DNA from: JAGOUB01 sp964640945
GTDB taxonomy: Bacteria; Patescibacteriota; Gracilibacteria; Peribacterales; Peribacteraceae
Assembly: GCA_964640945.1 (NCBI GenBank)
Contig: CAZXIV010000031.1
Coordinates: 1 to 6,711, forward strand
Reading direction: 5' to 3'
DNA: 6,711 bases
A program made the translations under genes and the position numbers. Below are positions 1 to 6,508 of the stretch, in pieces; position 1 is the stretch's first letter, and each line of letters begins with the position of its first letter. The notes under the pieces are model-generated. The model worked only from the letters and a program-made list of their open reading frames with translations. It was not told where the DNA came from and did no database searches.

Positions 1-2160
1 CTCGGTGCGCATGCCGCACTCGGTGCCTTCCTTGGCTTCTTTGATGTCCTGGTCCACTTTGCGAAGCGACGTGATGCGCCCCTGGCCCACCACCTCGCCG
101 CCACGTTGCAAACGAAACGGCAGGCGCTTCATCACGCCATCGAGCACACGGCCGCCGATAACCTGCTCAGACCGCTTCGTCATGAAGACGCCGCGCACTT
201 CCAGGTGGCCGAGGATCGATTCGGTCTCTTCCGGTTCGAGGAGGCCCGCGAGGAGCAGGGTGATCTCATCGAGGAGAGCGTAGATAACGTCGTATTGGCG
301 GATGTTCACATCTTCGCGGTCGGCGGTGCGGGCCACCGCCGGAGGAATAGTCACGTGGAACGCCACCACGATACCGCGGCTGGCGGAAGCCATCATCACG
401 TCATTCTCGGAGACAGCGCCGACGGCACTGTGGATCACCTTCACGGTCACACCTTCGCTCGACACCAGTTCAAGCGCGCTCTTAATGGCCTCGAGCGAAC
501 CCTGGGTATCGGCCTTGAGGACAACCTTCAGCTGCGTCGCCTTCCCTTCGGAGATGCGAGCGACAAGGTCCACAAAACCTTGCTTCTTATTTTTAGAGGA
601 CTCGGTGAGGTACAAGTCCACCATCGCGCGAGCCTCACGCTCAGAACCAACTACCTGGAGGATATCGCCTACCTGGGCGACAGTATCAAAACCCGAGACG
701 CGCACGGCGCCCGACGGGAGCGCTAATTCGACCCGTTCGCCGCGAGCATCGGTCATGGCACGCACGCGGCCGGAACTCGCCCCGCACACGAAGATATCAC
801 CAATGCGCAGGGTGCCAGTATTCACGATAACACTGGCCAAGGCGCCCAGGGATGAGTCGAGGTGACTCTCGATAATGGTCGCCACGGCCCGACGGTTGGG
901 ATTGGCTTTGAGTTCTTCCAAATCGGAGACGAGCAACACCTGCTCCAGAAGCTCCGGGATACCTTGCTTGGTGACGGCCGAACAAGCCACGAGCGGCACG
1001 GTGCCGCCCCACTCCTCCACGAGCAATTCATGCTTCGCCAGCTCGCCCTTCACACGCTCGGGATCGGCGGCTTCTTTATCGATTTTCGTGAGAGCAACAA
1101 TGATCGGCACGCCGGCTTCTTTGGCATGGCTCAAGGCCTCAACCGTGGTGTCCTTCACGCCGTCATCGGCCGCCACTACCAGGATGACCACGTCGGTCAC
1201 CTGGGCACCGCGGGCGCGCATGGCCGTAAACGCCTCGTGACCAGGAGTATCAAGAAACGTGATCGGCTTGCCATCATGGACAACCTGATAGGCACCGATG
1301 GCCTGGGTGATACCACCCGCCTCGCCGGCCGCCACTTCGGTCCGGCGGATCGCATCGAGCAGCGAGGTTTTGCCGTGGTCGACGTGGCCCATCACCACCA
1401 CGATCGGCGCGCGGGGCTCAAGGCCCTCAGCGTCGTCGTCCTTCAGAAGCGCCTCTAAGTTGCGACTGAACAAGTCTTCCACCTTGGCGGTGGCCAACTC
1501 GCGCGCCACGGTCACGCCGAGCTCGGCGGCAACGATGGCGGCGGTATCGAAATCGATGGTTTGGGTGATGGTGGCCATCACGCCGTTTTTCATGAGTGTG
1601 GCCACGACTTGCGGTACCTGCACCCCGGTCTTCTCGGCAAACTCCTTCACCGTAATCTGCGCGGGCAGGGGCACGACGCCTTCTTTTTTCTTAATTTGAA
1701 CTTGCTCGGCGGGCTGCTGACTACCGCGTTTGGGTTGAGCGGTGCGCACTCCGCGATCGGGACGGCGGGCGCCACCACCACCGCGGCCGGGCAGCGGGGA
1801 CGGGCGGGGTAGGGCGGCTTGGCGACTGATGGCCGCCGGCGACACATCGTCGAGCGTCAGTTTGCGGAGCACATGGAGGGCATCCACCTTCGGCGCGGCG
1901 GCCGGCACCTCGGGCGCGGGCGCGGCGGGCGCTGCCCCCTCCTCTCCTCCTTCCTCGATTGTTCCGGCCGACTGCTGCATCACCGTCTCGAAGTCGATCT
2001 TGAGGTTATGTTTGCGCGCCACGAAGCGAATCACGCCAATCGCCAGGTTATCGGGGATTTCGCGATCGGTCGGTTTGACGCCGAAATCAACCTGCTCCAG
2101 CTCTTTACGGAGTTGTTGTCCGGTCATGCCGAGAATCTTGGCCACTTGGACGAGGCGCAT
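1..2160 (-). CDS. infB: Translation initiation factor IF-2 (3' end outside window)
   Basis: IF-2 is the GTPase that brings initiator tRNA to the 30S subunit and promotes 70S joining in the cytoplasm. I translated 720 codons from the ATG at 2160 with no stop; the frame runs off at base 1. Residues 1-60 (MRLVQVAKILGMTGQQLRKE...) resemble an IF2_N module. Residues 65-155 are a low-complexity Pro/Ala/Gly/Arg linker. Residues 162-215 look like a second IF2_N. The G domain is complete: G1 GHVDHGKT 258-265, G2 GGITQAIGAY 282-291, G3 DTPGH 304-308, G4 TKID 358-361, G5 SA 394-395. Domain II, the linker helix with HSAVGAVSENDV, and the start of the last barrel (ECGMRTE at the edge) follow. Family alignment from memory suggests about 25-30 residues are missing. 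No ATG, GTG or TTG start lies between this ATG and the in-frame TGA at 2218-2220. The nearest strong Shine-Dalgarno fits an in-frame CTG at 2200-2202 instead, so the exact start is open. Probably co-transcribed with the DHH gene 71 bp upstream. Confidence 0.97.
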   Translation of the reverse strand, partial: MRLVQVAKILGMTGQQLRKELEQVDFGVKPTDREIPDNLAIGVIRFVARKHNLKIDFETVMQQSAGTIEEGGEEGAAPAAPAPEVPAAAPKVDALHVLRKLTLDDVSPAAISRQAALPRPSPLPGRGGGGARRPDRGVRTAQPKRGSQQPAEQVQIKKKEGVVPLPAQITVKEFAEKTGVQVPQVVATLMKNGVMATITQTIDFDTAAIVAAELGVTVARELATAKVEDLFSRNLEALLKDDDAEGLEPRAPIVVVMGHVDHGKTSLLDAIRRTEVAAGEAGGITQAIGAYQVVHDGKPITFLDTPGHEAFTAMRARGAQVTDVVILVVAADDGVKDTTVEALSHAKEAGVPIIVALTKIDKEAADPERVKGELAKHELLVEEWGGTVPLVACSAVTKQGIPELLEQVLLVSDLEELKANPNRRAVATIIESHLDSSLGALASVIVNTGTLRIGDIFVCGASSGRVRAMTDARGERVELALPSGAVRVSGFDTVAQVGDILQVVGSEREARAMVDLYLTESSKNKKQGFVDLVARISEGKATQLKVVLKADTQGSLEAIKSALELVSSEGVTVKVIHSAVGAVSENDVMMASASRGIVVAFHVTIPPAVARTADREDVNIRQYDVIYALLDEITLLLAGLLEPEETESILGHLEVRGVFMTKRSEQVIGGRVLDGVMKRLPFRLQRGGEVVGQGRITSLRKVDQDIKEAKEGTECGMRTE
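1789..1814 (+). other. Potential G-quadruplex motif on the template strand of infB
   Basis: Five runs of at least three G separated by loops of 4, 2, 1 and 2 bases fit the usual G3+N1-7 pattern. The site lies opposite the codons for the Pro/Ser/Leu-rich linker of IF-2, so it may simply follow from GC-rich proline codons. On this strand it could form only in DNA, not in the infB mRNA. Confidence 0.4.
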
Positions 2161-2163
2161 AGC

Positions 2164-2219
2164 GAGGAGGACGGGGCCGAAAAGGCTCCGGGACGATACC
2201 AGAAAAAGCCTCCCTCCTC
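2164..2219 (-). repeat. Inverted repeat joining the infB Shine-Dalgarno to the bases before the ATG
   Basis: On the minus strand GAGGAGG (2219-2213) is perfectly complementary to CCTCCTC (2170-2164), which ends 3 nt before the infB ATG. Between them an imperfect hairpin, CGGAGCC-TTTTC-GGCCCCG, has one A-C mismatch. In RNA this could fold into a stem that hides the Shine-Dalgarno or shortens its distance to the ATG. No T-run follows, so it is not a terminator. The pairing is seen in the sequence; any regulatory role is inference. Confidence 0.45.
2209..2219 (-). promoter_or_regulatory. Strong Shine-Dalgarno-like sequence upstream of infB, distant from its ATG
   Basis: On the minus strand this reads GAGGAGGGAGG, just after the DHH gene's TAA (2232-2234). 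It is 48 nt from the infB ATG, too far for direct use. It is exactly 6 nt from a CTG at 2200-2202 that is in frame with infB and would add 14 residues. No ATG, GTG or TTG lies at a suitable distance in any frame. The sequence immediately before the ATG is pyrimidine-rich (CCTCCTCGCT) and has no Shine-Dalgarno of its own. Function is inferred from sequence and spacing only. Confidence 0.5.
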
Positions 2220-2231
2220 AACAAACGCCCC

Positions 2232-3623
2232 TTACGCCCGCGGTGGGAGCGTCGCTTCGGGGGACTTAGGTGCCTGCGGGCGGATCTCGACCGATTGAGG
2301 GGCAGGACGGGGGGCAGCCGACGTCGGGGCGGGCACCGGCCCAGCCGGGAACGACTTGGGGGCAACCGGCAACGCGGACGGCTTGGCGGGAATGGGGGCC
2401 AGCACCGGCGCGGCCGCGCGCGGGATGTCGCGCGGGGGCTGGACCGGCGCCTTGGGCGCGGGGGTCGTCTGCTCCTTGATGCCATCCTTCAACTTCTGAA
2501 CACACTCCAGCACCTGCAAAGCAAAGTTCTGAAAGTGACTAACGCGGAAACCCGAAGCGCGGGCATGGCCGCCGCCGCCGTAGGTCTTGCCGGCCAAGGC
2601 CGACACGTCGACCGCCAGCGACGAACGCATACTCGCCTTGAGGCCGCCTTCTTCCAGCTCGGTGAAGAGCACGTAGAGATCGGCATCGGGAATGGTGGAG
2701 AGGAGTTCGTCGAGGATGCCATGTGTCTCCTTGCTGGTGGCGCCCATCTCGGCCAGGTCTTCGCGGCTCACGGCCGACCAGACGATGCGCGCTTCGCGAT
2801 CAACCTGGATGCGGTTTAAAGCGCGGCCCCAGATCTTCAGGGTGGAGAGCGGCTTCGTCTTATAGATGTGCTGGATAATCTCCTGCTGGCGGGCGCCCTT
2901 CTCGAGCAGCTCGGCCGCCACCTCGAGCGATTTAGGGGTGGTGTTCGGATTCTGGAAGCTGCGCGTATCGGTAATGAGGCCGGTCAGGAGCAGTGTCGCC
3001 AGGTCAGGCGTGAGGGCCTGTTTCATATCGGGATCGCTCTGGAACCAGCCGTAGAGCACCTCGGTGGCACTGGCGGCCGTCGGGTCAATGAGCTGGAGCT
3101 GACCGTAGCCAGCATTAGAAATGTGGTGATCGATATTGAGCACGGGCACGCTGCCGAAAAGATCGACGTGGTCGGTGTAGAACGAACCGAGCAAGGCTGT
3201 GTCAGCCGTATCGACAACGACGATAAGGTCATAACTGCGCTCCCCTTCCGCCAGTGAAATCTGCTGCGAGCGAATGGCGCCTTTCTTGGGCATGACGATG
3301 ATGTTCACGCGTTGATCCTCAACGGTGTAGCGGAGCTTATCCACTTCCACGCCGTCTTGGAGATTGATGGTGATGACAAACTCCTGGCTGGCATCGATCG
3401 ATTGCTGCAACTTCTCAAAGCCCGGCAGGAACTCCAGCGCCTCCGGTAGCACGTCGGGGCAAATGACCGTCACGTCCTTGCCTAGGCTCTTAAAGACCTG
3501 GTAACAGGCCAAGGCGCTGCTCAGGCCGTCGGGATCGACATTCGCGTGCGGGATGACGAGGATGCGCTTGTAGCGCTTGAGGATCTCCGTCGCGGCCGAG
3601 TATTGGGTGGGGTTGAGGCTCAT
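2232..3623 (-). CDS. DHH/DHHA1 family phosphoesterase, NrnA-like, with Pro/Ala-rich tail
   Basis: This 463-residue protein has the motifs of the DHH subfamily 1 phosphoesterases (NrnA: Mn-dependent nano-RNase and pAp phosphatase). Motif I is HANVDPDG (H26, D30, D32), motif II is VVVDTAD (D138), motif III is DHH 165-167, and motif IV is TGLITDTRSF (D219). The DHHA1 substrate-binding domain ends in GGGGHARASG 349-358. All expected metal ligands are present, so it should be active; nano-RNA or pAp as substrate is inferred from the family. Residues 85-130 lie between motifs I and II and are longer than I recall for NrnA. Residues 385-463 are a low-complexity Pro/Ala/Lys tail beyond the usual end of about 320-340 residues. 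No signal peptide or membrane segment is visible, so it is probably cytoplasmic. The ATG at 3623 fits the family's amino end but has no Shine-Dalgarno (CCACCTGAG precedes it). A promoter lies just upstream and infB follows after 71 bp. It could instead be a close relative acting on cyclic dinucleotide products. Confidence 0.93.
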   Translation of the reverse strand: MSLNPTQYSAATEILKRYKRILVIPHANVDPDGLSSALACYQVFKSLGKDVTVICPDVLPEALEFLPGFEKLQQSIDASQEFVITINLQDGVEVDKLRYTVEDQRVNIIVMPKKGAIRSQQISLAEGERSYDLIVVVDTADTALLGSFYTDHVDLFGSVPVLNIDHHISNAGYGQLQLIDPTAASATEVLYGWFQSDPDMKQALTPDLATLLLTGLITDTRSFQNPNTTPKSLEVAAELLEKGARQQEIIQHIYKTKPLSTLKIWGRALNRIQVDREARIVWSAVSREDLAEMGATSKETHGILDELLSTIPDADLYVLFTELEEGGLKASMRSSLAVDVSALAGKTYGGGGHARASGFRVSHFQNFALQVLECVQKLKDGIKEQTTPAPKAPVQPPRDIPRAAAPVLAPIPAKPSALPVAPKSFPAGPVPAPTSAAPRPAPQSVEIRPQAPKSPEATLPPRA

Positions 3624-3639
3624 CTCAGGTGGACATTAC

Positions 3640-3668
3640 ATTATAACATTTATTTACAAATATTGCAA
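3640..3668 (-). promoter_or_regulatory. Sigma-70-type promoter of the DHH-infB unit
   Basis: The minus strand has TTGCAA (3668-3663), a 17-bp AT-rich spacer, and a perfect TATAAT (3645-3640). A start about 7 nt downstream would leave a leader of roughly 10 nt before the ATG at 3623. The DHH mRNA would then be nearly leaderless, which fits the missing Shine-Dalgarno. The boxes are seen; activity is inferred. Confidence 0.75.
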
Positions 3669-3781
3669 ATACTGGCCTGGAATAATTACCAGCTGAGGCG
3701 ATGAGCCGAAAGGGGTCAGGTTGGAGGTCATGAAAGTCGATCATCAAAGCAGAAGCCCTCAAACGATGCAAGATAGCCCAG

Positions 3782-3853
3782 GGTCCCCTCCCCACCCTCC
3801 AAGACCCTACCCGGCCGAGAGCTGGGGACCGATGAGCCAAAGTATCCCGGTCC
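3782..3853 (-). repeat. Two overlapping, mutually exclusive inverted repeats
   Basis: On the plus strand GGTCCCC (3782-3788) pairs with GGGGACC (3824-3830). The second arm overlaps GGACCG (3826-3831), which pairs perfectly with CGGTCC (3848-3853) around a 16-nt loop. Only one stem can form at a time. The first stem would enclose the G-rich motif. Neither has a T-run. The pairings are exact but short, so chance is possible. Confidence 0.4.
3785..3812 (-). other. Potential G-quadruplex motif in the gap between the cold-shock and DHH genes
   Basis: On the minus strand there are five runs of three or four G, separated by TA, TCTTGGA, T and A, within the G3+N1-7 limits. It lies on the strand read by transcription from the cold-shock gene, so it could form in the 3' untranslated RNA as well as in DNA. 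It is about 117 bp upstream of the DHH promoter. Being outside coding sequence, it is not explained by codon choice. Confidence 0.5.
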
Positions 3854-3892
3854 TGACGATCATCCGATCCTTTGTAAACGCCCACGGCGCCG

Positions 3893-6349
3893 TCAGGATT
3901 TCTTACTCTTTTTCTTGGGTGCCGTACCACCGAACTTCAAGAGCAGATCTTGCATCTGCCCGGCTGTCGCCGCCTGACTTGGCGGCTGGGCAGGAGCGGC
4001 CACAGACGGTTCTTCTGCAGGAGCAGCCGGTTCTGTTCGCGTGGCTTCTGGCGGCTGCACAGACGATTCGCCTGCCTCCATCCGTATGTACACATACCAT
4101 CCCACGTCTTTTCTTCGTGCACCCTGCTCACCTTTGTAGCGATAATGGTGATAGACCTGCAATGTGCCAAACGGAAGAGGCAACGACGTGAGCAACGCAT
4201 CTTTTCTCTCCCCTACCTCGAGTTGGTCGGCAGGTTGACCAATCGGGTATCCATCTTTGAGAGCGGCAAATGAGGGCGGCATAGGCACACCGTATTCAGT
4301 ATCAAGGTAGCGAGCCAAATGCATCTGATGCTTTTGGAGTGCTGCCTGAATCTCTGGCCAGTGTTGCTCTGCAATCTGCTCGCGGCGCTCCTGCTTCGCC
4401 GCGCCACTCTGTTTCTCATGCGCCTGTATGTCTTTCTCAACCTCTCCCAGCTTGGCCAGTGCCCGATGGCAACCAGCGCTGGTTGTTTGTGATTCTAAGG
4501 CCGCCAATTCTTGCATGATCTCCGCCAGATTGGTGACTGGGCTCTCTCCTCGGAGGCTTTCCACCCTCTGACGCAGCCCATTCACCGCACTTCCCAAGCG
4601 CTGTTTCATGACATCAAAAGTCTGATCACTTGCGCGCTGTGCCTCCTGACTATCCAAAAACCATTGGACTGCGCACACACCCTGCTCGTCTACGGCCAGA
4701 CCGGGGTAAGCCATTGCAGCCAAAGGAGCGAAATACATCTTGGGCTGTGGCAGAGAGGGAACGGGCGATGAGGTGGCTGCATCTTTTTGCCACCCTAATT
4801 CATCTCCTTGATTACCTTGTTCCGAGGCCACGAAATACTGCCATGCCACCTGTCGTTTCTCCTCGATTTCCTCCGCCGAGAACGGCGGATATTTCTCCCC
4901 GACCTCCTTCAGGCTTTTCTGTCCTTGCCATTGATTTCTTGTCCAAGCTAGCAGGTACTGCTCGTCATAGGATGTACCTTGTGGCTGGAGAATTGGATAG
5001 GCGACGCTGCCGTTGGGCTCATCGTAGATTTGAGGCTGCACCTTGCTAGAGAGAGCGATGGATAGTGCCTCCCCACCGCGTAATACAGAGGCGGGAGAAC
5101 GCTCTTGGAGGGCAGCAAAGGCATCAATGTCATGATCACGTCGTTCAATGTCTTCGGCCGTGTTTGATGGTGATACGGTGCCTGTGGATTCCATGGTCTT
5201 CTCCAAAACTTGGGCAGGCTGATTGAGACTCAGACTTCCAGTCTCCACCAAGAAATCTCTGACTCTTTCCTGGAGCTTAGGAGGAATATCGAGCGTGGCT
5301 AGGACATCTTCTGCCACGCGCAAACCAAGGGTATTAAGCTCTTGATTACTCTCTCCGTACCAACGCATGGTATCAATTCCAACATCTGTGTAGATGTGCC
5401 GACGGTGCTCTTCTTCGGCCTGCCATTCTGAAAACACATCGTCACCAGAAAGTAGCTTGTACTCGGTACATGTGACCGTGTCCGCTTCGTAGCTGCGTTC
5501 GTCGGGTGTGAGCCGGGTGCTATTGATCACCGATCCATATCGATCCGTGGCCAGACTTGTCCTCCGAACAACGTTGTATGTACCTCGCTTGCCCTTGCGG
5601 TCCTCCAATGTAACAAGGTGGTGATCATGCTCAGCCCTCCCATCTGACGGCTGTTCGTTAGTGATCTGTTTCGGCTTCTCCTGTTCATAGCGCTCGTTCG
5701 CTCTTTTCTGAAGCTCTACATATTCCAGTTCGCGGCGTCGCAGCGCTCTAATGTGCTCTAGTTCAACTTGGTACTGAGGCAAGGCCGCTTTCACACCATC
5801 CAGGAGAGTATGGACATATGCCTGTGCCCTCTTATCTTGCTCCTGACGTGCTGCCTGCTCCAAACGAAACCGATACCCCTGCACGTGGGAATCGATACTC
5901 TCGGCACTAGTAACCGCCGTGGCCACCTGATCAGGTGCCCTCAGATACCATCTCGCCCCAGAATCACTCGGCTCTTCGGCGCCGAGTTGCCATCCCTCAC
6001 CTAATGCTCGTACGGCCTGTTCAACAGCCGCTCTGGTTACGGCAATGTTTCTTTCTTGCTCACGCCTGTCCGTCTCTTGTCGTAGGAATTCTTCCTCCGT
6101 ATAGGCTTCCATAGCCCTGAACCCTTGCGCTGTCTTTTCTATGTCTTCCCTGCGAATAACAATTCGGCATCCCTGGAGAGGAGCGCGACGTTTCGGCTGA
6201 GGATTGATCACTGTCGCATGGACGAAAACGCGTTGCCCATCCACATTCACAAAACCAAATCCTTGCTCACTGTTCCATTGAAAGAGGGTGACAGTGACCG
6301 GTCCTTGTTCTTGCCCTTCGATGTGGCCACCCTTTTGCTGATTAAACAT
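3893..6349 (-). CDS. Large uncharacterised protein with N-terminal cold-shock domain
   Basis: This protein has 818 residues. Residues 17-82 look like a cold-shock (OB-fold) nucleic-acid-binding domain: an RNP1-like GFGFV 30-34, an RNP2-like VFVH 41-44, and a late strand with TAQGFRAMEAY like the PKGPQAVNV end of CspA proteins. Normal cold-shock proteins are about 70 residues, so this is a very long fusion. I do not recognise the rest. Residues 85-225 are charged and mostly helical, with a coiled-coil-like stretch at 193-226. Residues 240-300 look like a beta-rich domain. Residues 571-680 again look like coiled coil. Residues 715-760 form a compact aromatic-rich segment (VYHHYRYKG, GWYVYIRME). 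Residues 765-798 are a Pro/Ala/Glu linker and the end is basic (PKKKSKKS). No signal peptide, membrane segment or catalytic motif was found. Cytoplasmic RNA or DNA binding is inferred from the first domain. The gene looks less GC-rich than its neighbours. The ATG at 6349 lacks a Shine-Dalgarno but fits the promoter and domain start. Confidence 0.88.
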   Translation of the reverse strand: MFNQQKGGHIEGQEQGPVTVTLFQWNSEQGFGFVNVDGQRVFVHATVINPQPKRRAPLQGCRIVIRREDIEKTAQGFRAMEAYTEEEFLRQETDRREQERNIAVTRAAVEQAVRALGEGWQLGAEEPSDSGARWYLRAPDQVATAVTSAESIDSHVQGYRFRLEQAARQEQDKRAQAYVHTLLDGVKAALPQYQVELEHIRALRRRELEYVELQKRANERYEQEKPKQITNEQPSDGRAEHDHHLVTLEDRKGKRGTYNVVRRTSLATDRYGSVINSTRLTPDERSYEADTVTCTEYKLLSGDDVFSEWQAEEEHRRHIYTDVGIDTMRWYGESNQELNTLGLRVAEDVLATLDIPPKLQERVRDFLVETGSLSLNQPAQVLEKTMESTGTVSPSNTAEDIERRDHDIDAFAALQERSPASVLRGGEALSIALSSKVQPQIYDEPNGSVAYPILQPQGTSYDEQYLLAWTRNQWQGQKSLKEVGEKYPPFSAEEIEEKRQVAWQYFVASEQGNQGDELGWQKDAATSSPVPSLPQPKMYFAPLAAMAYPGLAVDEQGVCAVQWFLDSQEAQRASDQTFDVMKQRLGSAVNGLRQRVESLRGESPVTNLAEIMQELAALESQTTSAGCHRALAKLGEVEKDIQAHEKQSGAAKQERREQIAEQHWPEIQAALQKHQMHLARYLDTEYGVPMPPSFAALKDGYPIGQPADQLEVGERKDALLTSLPLPFGTLQVYHHYRYKGEQGARRKDVGWYVYIRMEAGESSVQPPEATRTEPAAPAEEPSVAAPAQPPSQAATAGQMQDLLLKFGGTAPKKKSKKS

Positions 6350-6393
6350 AGAATAATGAGTAGAAAGAGAGGTTCTTGCTGAACGATACTTGC

Positions 6394-6422
6394 ATTATAT
6401 CAAATATGTTGTTTTATCACAA
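6394..6422 (-). promoter_or_regulatory. Sigma-70-type promoter of the cold-shock protein gene
   Basis: The minus strand has TTGTGA (6422-6417), a 17-bp AT-rich spacer, and a perfect TATAAT (6399-6394). A start near 6387 would give a leader of about 38 nt before the ATG at 6349. The leader is pyrimidine-rich (CCTCTCTTTCTACTC) with no Shine-Dalgarno. The promoter sits just after the tRNA terminator, so the gene is an independent unit. Confidence 0.8.
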
Positions 6423-6437
6423 ATAGAAAACCGCCAC

Positions 6438-6460
6438 AAAAAGACGGGGCTGCCCGTCCC
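6438..6460 (-). terminator. Rho-independent terminator after tRNA-Pro
   Basis: On the minus strand GACGGG-CAGC-CCCGTC forms a perfect 6-bp GC-rich stem, extendable by two G-T pairs, followed directly by TTTTT. It lies about 50 bp after the tRNA 3' end and just before the next promoter, which suits the end of the tRNA transcript. Confidence 0.85.
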
Positions 6461-6508
6461 GAACACGGCACGATCCACCCGGAGAATCTGCGGCACTACC
6501 ACAACTTT

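Larger units (their letters stand above)
3699..3864. repeat. Diverged two-copy repeat in the intergenic gap
   Basis: The plus-strand segments 3699-3745 and 3830-3864 share blocks in the same order: CGATGAGCC followed by an A-rich bit, then GGTC..TGA, then CGATCATC. Spacing between blocks differs. This looks like an old duplication or a repeated structural element, but the matches are only 8-9 bases long. Confidence 0.3.
3624..3892. other. 269-bp intergenic region with promoter and potential RNA structures
   Basis: This gap separates the cold-shock protein gene from the DHH gene. I see no convincing gene on either strand. It holds the DHH promoter (3640-3668), a G-rich motif on the minus strand, two overlapping inverted repeats and a diverged repeat, each listed separately. 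No hairpin followed by a T-run is found after the cold-shock gene's TGA, so transcripts may read through. A small structured RNA is possible but matches none I know. Confidence 0.6.

Noticed and set aside
106..1458. Plus-strand open frames of up to 206 codons across 106-726 and 862-1458
   Set aside because: They lie opposite infB, whose minus-strand frame is unbroken and has all G motifs. Their translations are His/Arg-rich antisense shadows.
2105..2819. Other open frames over the DHH gene on both strands
   Set aside because: GC-rich shadows of the DHH coding frame, with Arg/Pro-rich low-complexity translations.
3625..3930. Minus-strand 101-codon frame covering the intergenic gap
   Set aside because: It overlaps the end of the cold-shock gene, crosses the DHH promoter, and its product looks like no protein family. 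No start signals are seen.
3721..4191. Plus-strand 156-codon frame
   Set aside because: Mostly antisense to the cold-shock gene, with no start signals and no recognisable product.
1..6349. Recoding of TGA as an amino acid
   Set aside because: No internal TGA is found in the three protein frames, and TGA ends the cold-shock gene right after its basic tail.
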